Positions 1 through 6,265 of a stretch of 9,124 bases of DNA are shown here, piece by piece. The translations under genes were made by a program, and so were the position numbers. Source of the DNA: Synergistaceae bacterium (GTDB lineage: Bacteria; Synergistota; Synergistia; Synergistales; Aminobacteriaceae); NCBI GenBank assembly GCA_031270755.1, contig JAISWV010000242.1, positions 1 through 9,124 of the forward strand. The letters are read 5' to 3'. Under the pieces are notes generated by a model. It was not told the origin of the DNA, did no database searches, and saw only the letters and a program-made list of their open reading frames with translations. The first letter of the stretch is position 1. Every line of letters starts with the position of its first letter.

Positions 1-721
1 AGAAAAAAGCCGTCTCCTGGCCATATTGATCGAGCCACGCCGGAAAACGCTCGAGAACGTACTGCTGGGCGGCGGAGGCTCCCACGTCGCTGGCGGGGTC
101 CGGCACCGTCTCGGCGGCGAAGGCCAACCCAAGGTCTTCGCAGGCCGCTTTCAAGACGGCGTGAAAGCGGCTCACGGTTTCATAGCTCATATGGCGCGCA
201 AAGGAAAGGTGGACGAAAACCTTCGCTCCAAGTTCCCTGGCGGTGTGAACAAGCAGATAGCCCCGGGCCACGGTGTCGATGTTGACCACCAAATCCGCTT
301 CGGCCGCGACGACGTCGGCCGCTTCGTGGGGTGACCCCGCAAGCAGAACCATGTCGGGACGCCTCTCTCGAATGCGCCGGAACCCTTCGGCAGTTCCGGG
401 AACGGCCTGGTTCACCACGACGACTTTCATCTTGGGATCGTCGGCCAGCTGGGAAAGGCGGTCGATGGTCGTCTCCATTTCCGAAACGAAATCGTTGGGG
501 TGGATCAGGTGCTCGATGGCTCCTCCACGGGATACACTACCGTACTCCTCGACCACGACCCGGGCGCCGAGCAGACCGTTCTCGTTTCTCGAAGCGCTTC
601 CCGTCATGATCCCCACGTGAAAACCCGCCCCGTCCGCGAAAACCGGAACGGAAAACGCCAGCGACGCCAAGGCCGAAATGAAGACCGGAAAAAAACGGAA
701 AAAATGCTTGAAGTTTTTCAT
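1..721 (-). CDS. DUF3798-family periplasmic solute-binding-like protein (3' end cut by window)
   Basis: An uninterrupted minus-strand frame begins with ATG at 721 and runs off the window, giving 240 residues with no stop. Residues 1-29 form a classical Sec signal peptide: a Lys/Arg/His start, a hydrophobic core, and a likely cut after VFA at 27-29. There is no lipobox cysteine, so it should be soluble and periplasmic. The mature part begins GFHVGIMTGS (33-42), followed by SEMETTI (80-86), LADDPKMKVVVVNQAVPGTA (92-111) and FVHLSFARHMSYE (169-181). I recognise this pattern from memory as DUF3798, a family with a periplasmic-binding-protein-like fold and no settled ligand. The SD is weak (GGGTGG, minus strand, about 731-736). 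A membrane protein gene on the same strand ends 47 nt upstream, so the two may be cotranscribed. The ligand is unknown. Confidence 0.75.
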   Translation of the reverse strand, partial: MKNFKHFFRFFPVFISALASLAFSVPVFADGAGFHVGIMTGSASRNENGLLGARVVVEEYGSVSRGGAIEHLIHPNDFVSEMETTIDRLSQLADDPKMKVVVVNQAVPGTAEGFRRIRERRPDMVLLAGSPHEAADVVAAEADLVVNIDTVARGYLLVHTARELGAKVFVHLSFARHMSYETVSRFHAVLKAACEDLGLAFAAETVPDPASDVGASAAQQYVLERFPAWLDQYGQETAFF

Positions 722-768
722 TTATTTATACCACCCGCCATTTTGCGGACAACACTGCGGCTGCCGAT

Positions 769-1422
769 TCATCGCGAAAGACGGGAGGCCACCGCTTCGA
801 AAAGCAAAAGGCTGCCGCTGAACAGCACCGCCAGGTTGCTCGCAAGCTTCAACAGCAAGGGCATACGCGGCAGGTTCAGCGACAAAACGGCGTCGCAATT
901 CACGGGCACGCCCAAAGCGAGCGAAAGATGCTCCATGCCTCGGACCCAAGCTTTAAAATCGTTCGGGTCCAACGACGCGAAAAGGCAGCCGACGAGAAAC
1001 AGCCAATAAGGCAGCGAAGGAGAAATGGAAGCGTTGGGCAGAAATTGCCGGATCAAAGCGATGACCCCCTCCCCCGGATCGCGTTTTATGAAATACCAGC
1101 ACATCGCCGACAAAAGGACACCCCCATAAAGCGCGTCCCCTAAAAAGCGCCCCGTCAATCCCCATTTCACATAGGACTCCAAGATCTGGGTCACGTAAAT
1201 GAAAAACAGCAGCACGAACACCACTTTGAGGCGAGGATAAAAAGACAGCAGCGAGTTGCCTCTTTCCCCACCTTTCTCGTCGCCGCGGGGCGGTCGATAT
1301 GTCTTGCCCTCCAGCCGGCTTTTGATGAGCAGATATTTCTCGTATTCTTCCTGATTGCCGTTTTGTCCCGAATTCCAGTAGTTTTCGTACTCTTCTTCAG
1401 TACCGCGATTGCGATATGCCAT
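769..1422 (-). CDS. Hypothetical four-helix membrane protein with charged N-terminal region
   Basis: I do not recognise a family for this 217-residue protein. The first ~60 residues are polar and rich in Glu, Tyr, Asn, Lys and Arg, with two similar acidic-aromatic stretches (EEEYENYWNSG at 9-19 and QEEYEKYLL at 24-32). Four hydrophobic segments follow, at roughly 64-84, 93-112, 137-155 and 190-210, so it should be an integral inner-membrane protein with a cytoplasmic N-tail. No catalytic motif or cysteine cluster is visible. The start is well supported by a strong SD (GAGGAGGT on the minus strand, about 1428-1435), six bases from the ATG. It lies between the aldo/keto reductase gene and the DUF3798 gene on the same strand. 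Gaps of 111 and 47 nt make a shared transcript possible but unproven. Function unknown. Confidence 0.8.
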   Translation of the reverse strand: MAYRNRGTEEEYENYWNSGQNGNQEEYEKYLLIKSRLEGKTYRPPRGDEKGGERGNSLLSFYPRLKVVFVLLFFIYVTQILESYVKWGLTGRFLGDALYGGVLLSAMCWYFIKRDPGEGVIALIRQFLPNASISPSLPYWLFLVGCLFASLDPNDFKAWVRGMEHLSLALGVPVNCDAVLSLNLPRMPLLLKLASNLAVLFSGSLLLFEAVASRLSR

Positions 1423-1533
1423 AAATGGACCTCCTCAATAAAGCCCGGCATATAAGGTCTTCTAGATTTTCCATATAGTGACGTCGTCTTCCCTTGTCTG
1501 TTACGCCAGTTCCTATGAAAACACACGCAGTCT

Positions 1534-2673
1534 TCAGTCCGTCTCGAAGGCGGCGGCGACTTCCTTGAGTTTCTCCCGAATGGGAATGTGCTGGGGACAT
1601 TTCGGCTCGCACGCCCCGCATTCCACGCAAGCACCGGCTCTCCTGCCGTCGCGGTCGCCGGACAAGACGTAGTTGTAGTTGGTCTTCTGGGCCTCCCAGT
1701 TCCCGGAGATCGACGCGTTGTTCAGGTTCGCGAAGCATTGCGGGATGTCCACGCCTTGAGGGCAGGGTTTGCAGTAGGCGCAGGAGGTGCACGGAACCTT
1801 CATGCGGCTGACGAAAAGGTTCTTCGCGGCCTTCACGAAATCCAGCTCTTTCGGCGTCAGGGTCTCGGGAAGCCCCTTCTTCGCGCTTTCGATATTTTGG
1901 GTCATCTGCTCCGGCGCGCTCATTCCGCTCAACAGCAGCCCCACCTCGGGGTGGTTCCAGACCCAGCGCAGGCCCAGGTCGGCCAGGGTCGGCTTCTGGT
2001 ATTCCGCCGCTTTGGCCGCGTTTTGAAGATCCGCGGGAACCGGGATGGAAATGTTCCCTCCTTTCAAAGGCTCCATGATCACCACGCCGGTGCCCTTCCC
2101 GTGAGCGTACTTCATGCCCGCCACGCCGGCTTGGTAGTCGTCGTCCAAGAAATTGAGCTGAATTTGACACATATCCCAGGCATAGGAATCAATAATTTTT
2201 TTGAACGTTTCCAGGCCGTCGTGAAACGAAAAACAGATGTAACGTATTTTTCCCGCGGCGCGCGCTTTTTCCATGAAGTCCATGACGCCGAACTTCAAAA
2301 GGTTCTCCCATCTGCCGGCGGAAAGGGCGTGCAGCAGGTAGAAGTCGATATGGTCGGTCTGAAGCTGTTCCAACTGTTCGTTCAAATGAAAATCCAGGTC
2401 TTCGCGGGTCTTCACCAGCCAGCTCGGCAGCTTCGTCGCCAACTGAACTTTATCTCTTACCCCCTTGAGAGCGCGTCCGACGAAAAGCTCGCTCTTTCCC
2501 CCGTGATAAGGGCGAGCCGTGTCGATATAGTTGACGCCGCTTTCGATGGCGATATTCATCATCCGCACGGCCGTGGGTTCGTCGATCTCGCCGTTGCGAG
2601 TCGGCAGCCTCATACACCCGAACCCCAAAATCGACAGCTCCTCCGCGATACGCGGCATCTTTCTGTACAGCAT
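1534..2673 (-). CDS. Aldo/keto reductase with C-terminal 2x[4Fe-4S] ferredoxin domain
   Basis: This 379-residue protein has two parts. Residues ~10-285 are an aldo/keto reductase TIM barrel: the N-terminal strand has LGFGCMRLP (16-24), and the usual catalytic tetrad is visible as D51, Y56, K81 and H115 (in YIDTARPY, ATK and LLHA). Residues ~290-370 hold two cysteine clusters, C295/C298/C301/C304 with C313, and C349/C352/C355/C359, each followed by Pro as in 2x[4Fe-4S] ferredoxins. Such fused enzymes are common in anaerobes and are usually annotated only as aldo/keto reductases. The physiological substrate is not known, and the Fe-S domain suggests electron exchange with ferredoxin as well as, or instead of, NAD(P)H. 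It should be cytoplasmic, as no signal peptide is seen. The start is chosen for a G-rich SD (AGGGGGAT, minus strand) about eight bases upstream and a promoter-like element behind it. Confidence 0.93.
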   Translation of the reverse strand: MLYRKMPRIAEELSILGFGCMRLPTRNGEIDEPTAVRMMNIAIESGVNYIDTARPYHGGKSELFVGRALKGVRDKVQLATKLPSWLVKTREDLDFHLNEQLEQLQTDHIDFYLLHALSAGRWENLLKFGVMDFMEKARAAGKIRYICFSFHDGLETFKKIIDSYAWDMCQIQLNFLDDDYQAGVAGMKYAHGKGTGVVIMEPLKGGNISIPVPADLQNAAKAAEYQKPTLADLGLRWVWNHPEVGLLLSGMSAPEQMTQNIESAKKGLPETLTPKELDFVKAAKNLFVSRMKVPCTSCAYCKPCPQGVDIPQCFANLNNASISGNWEAQKTNYNYVLSGDRDGRRAGACVECGACEPKCPQHIPIREKLKEVAAAFETD

Positions 2674-2712
2674 TCCAACATCCCCCTGAAAATGCGACCT
2701 AACAATATATAA

Positions 2713-2743
2713 ATTATACCGCGTTGCGCCGCGGAATTTTCAA
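2713..2743 (-). promoter_or_regulatory. Candidate sigma-70 promoter of the aldo/keto reductase gene
   Basis: On the minus strand a perfect -10 box TATAAT lies at 2718-2713, about 40 bases before the reductase ATG. A TTGAAA at 2743-2738 could serve as the -35 box, but the spacer is 19 nt, longer than the preferred 17. The AT-rich stretch just downstream (TTTATATATTG) fits an initiation region. The call rests on sequence match alone. Confidence 0.5.
2719..2734. repeat. Inverted repeat CCGCG-N6-CGCGG in the promoter spacer
   Basis: CCGCG at 2719-2723 and CGCGG at 2730-2734 form a perfect 5-bp inverted repeat around TTGCGC. It lies between the candidate -35 and -10 boxes of the aldo/keto reductase promoter, where an operator could act. 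It could also form a short hairpin downstream of the minus-strand membrane protein gene that ends at 2806, but it is not followed by a clean T-run. CG-rich half-sites of this size also arise by chance in this GC-rich DNA. Confidence 0.35.
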
Positions 2744-2805
2744 AACTGACCCCGCCAAGGATATTTCATATCTCATAACGCCTTTCATGTGTCTTTTATA
2801 ATCGT

Positions 2806-3315
2806 TCATAAATCATGCCTAAAAAAACTCCAGCACAGCAGCCCGATAAAAATAGTTATGACGACCCCTCCCGAGAAGCGCAGCCGGGGGATGCGCAGCG
2901 TGAAAAACGTCATCGACAGCGGACAAAGGGCGACACAAAGATAGATGTTTTTCAATGCTTCGGGGTTCCGCAGAGAAGAAACGGGATAGATGGCAGCCAG
3001 CGACAAGAAATCGATCAATATCGCGGCCGCCAGCCCTCCCTTCACTCCGAAGCGCGCCCCGCAGACCAGGTACCTGAGCACCAGCGCCGGTCCTAGGTGA
3101 AGAAGGTAAAACAAGTTCTGGCGGGTGAAAATCGTGACCACGGCACGGACGTAATAGGACGGAAACAACGTCAAAGGTCGCTGGTGGTAACGCAGCAAAA
3201 AATACGCCGTCAACGCTGGGGGGCCTAAGTACACGAGCAAAGCTTTGAAGAAATCCATCGCCTCCTGCATGAAGTCCGGAATGAGGTCTTCGCTGTCGGG
3301 TTTCTTCATGTACAT
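2806..3315 (-). CDS. Hypothetical multi-spanning membrane protein
   Basis: I do not recognise this protein. From the chosen start it has 169 residues and is mostly hydrophobic. Likely membrane segments (numbering from the chosen Met) are at about 22-41, 57-83, 92-112, 124-142 and 148-164, making it a four- or five-helix integral membrane protein. The C-terminus is short and basic (FFRHDL). Prolines and a few cysteines lie in the helices, but no enzyme motif is visible. The frame is open back to an ATG at 3345. I prefer the ATG at 3315 because the only good SD (AGGAGA, minus strand, 3331-3326) lies ten bases before it, inside the longer version. A GTG at 3318, seven bases from the SD, is an equally good alternative. 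It is transcribed away from the Tat-linked redox cluster, from a shared intergenic region. Confidence 0.72.
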   Translation of the reverse strand: MYMKKPDSEDLIPDFMQEAMDFFKALLVYLGPPALTAYFLLRYHQRPLTLFPSYYVRAVVTIFTRQNLFYLLHLGPALVLRYLVCGARFGVKGGLAAAILIDFLSLAAIYPVSSLRNPEALKNIYLCVALCPLSMTFFTLRIPRLRFSGGVVITIFIGLLCWSFFRHDL

Positions 3316-3325
3316 CACAATAGTC

Positions 3326-3331
3326 TCTCCT
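3326..3331 (-). promoter_or_regulatory. Ribosome binding site that decides the start of the membrane protein gene
   Basis: AGGAGA on the minus strand sits 7 nt before GTG (3318) and 10 nt before ATG (3315). An upstream in-frame ATG at 3345 has no comparable purine-rich site, and using it would place this SD inside the coding region. Confidence 0.6.
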
Positions 3332-3340
3332 ATCCGGCTT

Positions 3341-3355
3341 GCCATCGCGGATGGC
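3341..3355. repeat. Short perfect inverted repeat GCCATC-GCG-GATGGC
   Basis: GCCATC at 3341-3346 and GATGGC at 3350-3355 are perfect inverted arms around GCG. The repeat lies in the 5' leader of the minus-strand membrane protein gene, within the divergent intergenic region, so it could be a small operator or leader hairpin. With six-base arms it could also be coincidental. Confidence 0.35.
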
Positions 3356-3488
3356 TATTTAGATGCAATTGTACCGCTTGATATATAATTATCCCATATT
3401 TTCGAAGCATCTTGAATACCCCGGCTCGCGCCTGCGTCAAACTCCCGTGAACCAGGAAAAAAGGAAAAGGAAAAAATTTCTGCTCAAG
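3356..3488. promoter_or_regulatory. Divergent intergenic region with AT-rich promoter core
   Basis: The genes on either side point away from this gap, so it should hold promoters for both. The AT-rich core at about 3367-3404 has TATAAT on the plus strand (3384-3389) and GATAAT on the minus strand (3393-3388). Neither has a convincing -35 box at standard spacing (AGATGC and TTCAAG respectively), so the exact promoters are uncertain or activator-dependent. The plus-strand leader ends in a purine-rich run (3453-3476) before the strong SD of the DUF362 gene. Confidence 0.45.
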
Positions 3489-3504
3489 CAAGGAGGTCAT
3501 CTGT

Positions 3505-4422
3505 ATGGAACGGCGTGAATTTTTGAAAAAATCCCTGACCCTCGGCCTGGGGGCAGGGGTGCTTTGTTTGCCCAAAGGTCTCCGAAACGGCGTTTCCCGC
3601 GCCATGGCCGACGAGGCACCGCCCGACCTCGTCGCGCTGAAGGGGGCGTCTCCCCAGGTCATGTTCGACCGGGGCATCGCGGCGCTGGGGGGAATCGGCC
3701 GTTTCGTGAAATCCGGTCAGACCGTGGTCGTCAAGCCCAACGTATCCTGGGATGTCCCTGAGGACTCCGCGGCCAACACCTCTCCCGAACTCGTGGCCCG
3801 AGTGATAAAACACTGTCTCGACGCGGGGGCGAAGCGCGTGGTGGTGCTGGATCATTCGATAGAGTACTGGGAGAGCTCGTGGAGCACCAGCGGCGTCGGG
3901 GCGGCCGTCAAGGCCTCCGGCGGGGTCCACGCCCCGGCGGAGAGCGAGGGGTACTACCAGAAAGTGGACCTGGCCGGGTCGGTGCTGAAGACGACGCAAG
4001 TCCACGAAGCGCTTTTAGAGAGCGACGTCTTGATTGATATCCCCGTGCTGAAGCACCACGGCGGGGCGGGGGTCAGCATCGCCGTGAAGAACTTGATGGG
4101 GTGCGTCTGGAACCGGGGAGAGTACCATTCCAAGGGCCTTCAGGCGTGCATCGCGGATTTTCTCTACGTCCGCAAGCCCGACCTGAGTATCGTGGACGCC
4201 CATCGCGTCATCACGCGCCACGGACCGAGAGGCGGTTCCCGGGACGACATCGCCGCCATGAACACCTTGATTCTGTCCCCCGACATCGTGGCGGCGGATG
4301 CCGCTTCGGCACGGCTCCTGGGACGCGAGCCCCGAGAGATCGGCCACATCCGCCTCGCCGCGGAAGCCGGATTCGGGCAGATCGATCTGACCAAGCTGAA
4401 AATCCAACGCCTGGTTCTGTAA
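3505..4422 (+). CDS. DUF362-domain protein with twin-arginine signal peptide
   Basis: This 305-residue protein begins MERREFLKKS: R3-R4-E-F-L-K is a textbook twin-arginine motif, followed by a mildly hydrophobic stretch (11-22) and a likely cut after AMA (33-35). It should therefore be exported folded. The rest is a DUF362 domain, recognised by VVVKPNVSWD (74-83), DIPVLKHH (178-185), SIAVKNLMG (191-199), VDAHR with GPRGG (230-244) and DIVAADAASARLLG (260-273). DUF362 proteins often lie beside Fe-S proteins; a redox role is plausible here but no cofactor is certain from sequence, and there is no CxxCxxC cluster. The start is fixed by a strong SD (AAGGAGGT, 3490-3497). It is the first gene of the cluster; the polyferredoxin begins 1 nt after its stop, indicating translational coupling, and tatA/tatC lie downstream to export it. 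Confidence 0.9.
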   Translation: MERREFLKKSLTLGLGAGVLCLPKGLRNGVSRAMADEAPPDLVALKGASPQVMFDRGIAALGGIGRFVKSGQTVVVKPNVSWDVPEDSAANTSPELVARVIKHCLDAGAKRVVVLDHSIEYWESSWSTSGVGAAVKASGGVHAPAESEGYYQKVDLAGSVLKTTQVHEALLESDVLIDIPVLKHHGGAGVSIAVKNLMGCVWNRGEYHSKGLQACIADFLYVRKPDLSIVDAHRVITRHGPRGGSRDDIAAMNTLILSPDIVAADAASARLLGREPREIGHIRLAAEAGFGQIDLTKLKIQRLVL

Positions 4423-4423
4423 C

Positions 4424-5974
4424 ATGCCGGGAAACCCAGAGCGAAAACGCCTCAGGTACAAACTTCTGTCCTGGGCGCGTTTGTGTGTGGCGGTGGGCGC
4501 GCTGGCTCTTTTTATTCGGGTTTTCACGTCCTCGCTGCTCCAGTGGAGAGGCGTCCGGGTTTTTTTGATGGACGGGCAGTTTTCCGGCGCTCTGGCCCGC
4601 GACGCCGTGTTCGGAGCCGTCGTGCTCGTGTGGCTGGCTGTGGCTGCCCTGTTCGGACGCTGGTATTGCGCCGCCGCCTGCCCCCTGGGAACGGCCCAGG
4701 AAGTCGTTCGAAGGCTGACGACTCTGGCCGAGGGGCGAAAGCGGAAAAAACTTTTCCCTTCGAAATACGTGTCCCCCCGGTCCTTGCGCTATCTCATTCC
4801 CTGTCTGGCCGGAGTGGGGTTTTTCTTGTCCGTTTTCCCGTTTTTTGCCTTCATGGACCCCATAGCGCACTTCGGTCACGGAGCGCGGGGGCTTTTCGTC
4901 CTCCTCACGGAAAGGTCCGCTGCTCCTCTGGTCTGGGCCAACCTGGCGGTCTTCGCGGTCATTTTGGCCTTCGCCGCCGTCAGAGGGCGTCGTTTTTGCG
5001 ATTGGTGCCCCGTGGGAACGCTTTTGGGCCTGTGCTCCCGCACGTCGCTTTTCGGCATGAAGTTGGACCGCGAAACTTGCGTTTCCTGCGGCAATTGTGA
5101 ACGTGCCTGCCCCATGAACTGCGTGGACGCGAAAAACAAAACCCTGGAGCGGGATCGCTGTATATTGTGCCTGAGCTGCGCGGGGTCCTGCGCCGTGGGG
5201 GCCCTGGACTACGGGTTCGTTCCGCCCGCCAGAGCGATGGAAGAACGCGCGATGAAAGAACGCGGGGAGCGCCGGGCGTTTCTTCAAAAAAGCGGCTCGG
5301 CTCTCATCTATCTGGCGGGCCTGAGTTACCTGGTCGGCCCGGCTCTGCGGGATCTGAAGCGTTTTTGGAGGAGCGGCCTCTCCGACGCGGGAGGGTTTAT
5401 GTTTATCGACAGGGTCGGACCGCCCGGCGCGGTGGACGCCGCCCATTTCTCCTCGCGTTGCATCGGGTGTCTGGCCTGCGCCGCGGCCTGCCCCGTGGGG
5501 ATCATACGGGCCGACCGAAATTTCCGCCCTCAGTTGGATTACACCCGCGGGTATTGCCAGTATAATTGTACGGAATGCGGGCACGTCTGCCCGACGGAGG
5601 CGCTGCTTCCGCTGCGCCGCGACGAAAAGCAGCGGACGAGGATCGCCCTCTCGGACTTCACCCGGGCGAACTGCGTGGTGATCACGAGGCGGCAGTCCTG
5701 CGGAGCCTGCGCGGAGGTCTGCCCGACTCACGCGCTTCGGATGGTGCCTTTGGGCGACACCGCGCCGGACGGGTCCCCCCTGACCGTTCCCGTATTCGAC
5801 GCCGAATATTGCATCGGGTGCGGAGGATGTTTCAACGTCTGCCCGGCCGTCCCCAAGGCTTTCGTCGTGACTGGGATTTCTCCGCAGGTTTCGACGCCGG
5901 GAATGCGCCCGTCGGAGAAAGAAGACGGAAAGTTACCTCTTCCCGTCGCGGTGGGCGACGACTTTCCTTTTTAG
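4424..5974 (+). CDS. NapH-NapG-like fusion: membrane polyferredoxin with internal twin-arginine motif
   Basis: The 516 residues show three parts. Residues 1-~210 are NapH-like: four predicted helices (about 15-34, 57-78, 122-144, 165-186) and the loop motifs C82-x3-C86-P and C192-x2-C195-P. Residues 219-256 hold two ferredoxin sites (C219/C222/C225 with C229 or C233; C246/C249/C252/C256), expected in the cytoplasm. Then R283-R284-A-F-L-Q-K, a twin-arginine motif, precedes a fifth hydrophobic segment (~290-308). The C-terminal part is NapG-like with four sites: C346/349/352/356, C378/382/385/389, C417/426/429/433 and C463/466/469/473. This topology would place the last four clusters outside the membrane, giving a single-chain electron relay from cytoplasm or quinol to the periplasm. 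NapH and NapG are normally separate proteins that serve nitrate reductase, but no reductase gene is present here. The start is 1 nt after the DUF362 stop. Electron donor and acceptor are unknown. Confidence 0.9.
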   Translation: MPGNPERKRLRYKLLSWARLCVAVGALALFIRVFTSSLLQWRGVRVFLMDGQFSGALARDAVFGAVVLVWLAVAALFGRWYCAAACPLGTAQEVVRRLTTLAEGRKRKKLFPSKYVSPRSLRYLIPCLAGVGFFLSVFPFFAFMDPIAHFGHGARGLFVLLTERSAAPLVWANLAVFAVILAFAAVRGRRFCDWCPVGTLLGLCSRTSLFGMKLDRETCVSCGNCERACPMNCVDAKNKTLERDRCILCLSCAGSCAVGALDYGFVPPARAMEERAMKERGERRAFLQKSGSALIYLAGLSYLVGPALRDLKRFWRSGLSDAGGFMFIDRVGPPGAVDAAHFSSRCIGCLACAAACPVGIIRADRNFRPQLDYTRGYCQYNCTECGHVCPTEALLPLRRDEKQRTRIALSDFTRANCVVITRRQSCGACAEVCPTHALRMVPLGDTAPDGSPLTVPVFDAEYCIGCGGCFNVCPAVPKAFVVTGISPQVSTPGMRPSEKEDGKLPLPVAVGDDFPF

Positions 5975-5984
5975 AAAAACGGCC

Positions 5985-6003
5985 GGGGGTTTCATTCACC
6001 CCC
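5985..6003 (+). other. Small hairpin between polyferredoxin gene and tatA
   Basis: GGGGGT (5985-5990) and ACCCCC (5998-6003) can pair around a seven-base loop. A mixed TGAGTTTGAATTTA follows, not a clean U-tract, so this could be an attenuator, a processing or stability element, or chance. It is a weak candidate for a terminator, because tatA seems to belong to the same transcript. Confidence 0.35.
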
Positions 6004-6028
6004 TGAGTTTGAATTTAGGAGGTATACC

Positions 6029-6250
6029 ATGAATATTGGGATGGGCGAAGTTGTTCTGTTGATCGTCCTGGCGCTGGTGCTTTTCGGGGCGAAACGTTTG
6101 CCGGAGGTGGGGCGCGCTGCGGGAAGCGCCATCCGCGAGTTCAAGTCGGCGCTCAATGGAGCTGAGCTTAATGGAGCTGCGCTCAATGGAGCTGAACCCG
6201 GCGGGGCCGAACCTCACAAAGCGGAGGCCAAGGGCGGCGAAAACGTCTGA
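6029..6250 (+). CDS. tatA: TatA/E-family Sec-independent translocase subunit
   Basis: At 73 residues this has the size and layout of TatA: a short N-terminus, one membrane helix (about 6-20), the F19-G20 hinge, the K22-R23-L24-P25-E-V-G-R start of the amphipathic helix, and E37-F38-K39. TatA oligomers form the translocation path that opens when TatC presents a folded twin-arginine substrate. The start has a strong SD (TAGGAGGT, 6016-6023). After the amphipathic helix the tail is unusual: pentapeptide units ALNGA, ELNGA, ALNGA, then degenerate EPGGA and EPHKA, encoded by a 15-bp tandem repeat. No separate tatB is seen, as in minimal TatAC systems of many non-proteobacteria. Its stop codon is in the same frame as tatC, 15 nt ahead of it. 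Confidence 0.93.
   Translation: MNIGMGEVVLLIVLALVLFGAKRLPEVGRAAGSAIREFKSALNGAELNGAALNGAEPGGAEPHKAEAKGGENV
6151..6195 (+). repeat. 15-bp tandem repeat (three copies) inside tatA
   Basis: Three consecutive 15-bp units start at 6151, 6166 and 6181. Units 1 and 3 are identical (GCTCAATGGAGCTGA) and unit 2 differs at two positions. Two more degenerate units follow to about 6225. The unit length is a multiple of three, so copy-number change would lengthen or shorten the TatA tail by five residues without a frameshift. Confidence 0.9.
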
Positions 6251-6265
6251 GGACGGGTTTGTCAC

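Noticed and set aside
735..748. CCGC-N6-GCGG hairpin upstream of the DUF3798 start
   Set aside because: It has only four base pairs and no T-run. It is too weak to call a terminator or riboswitch.
26..1009. Several plus-strand frames over 26-1009
   Set aside because: They are the complement of the DUF3798 gene and the four-helix membrane protein gene and show only shadow composition.
1588..2712. Long plus-strand open frame (374 codons) opposite the aldo/keto reductase gene
   Set aside because: It is fully antisense to a gene with clear domain motifs. Its protein is rich in Arg, His and Val with no recognisable family, as expected from GC-rich codon bias on the opposite strand.
4211..5731. 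506-codon minus-strand open frame opposite the DUF362 and polyferredoxin genes
   Set aside because: It spans two well-supported plus-strand genes, its composition is low-complexity (Arg, Gly, Pro, Gln, Ala), and it has no family signature.
6149..6226. CRISPR-like or mobile-element repeat
   Set aside because: The 15-bp units are contiguous, have no spacers and are in frame inside tatA. This is a coding tandem repeat.
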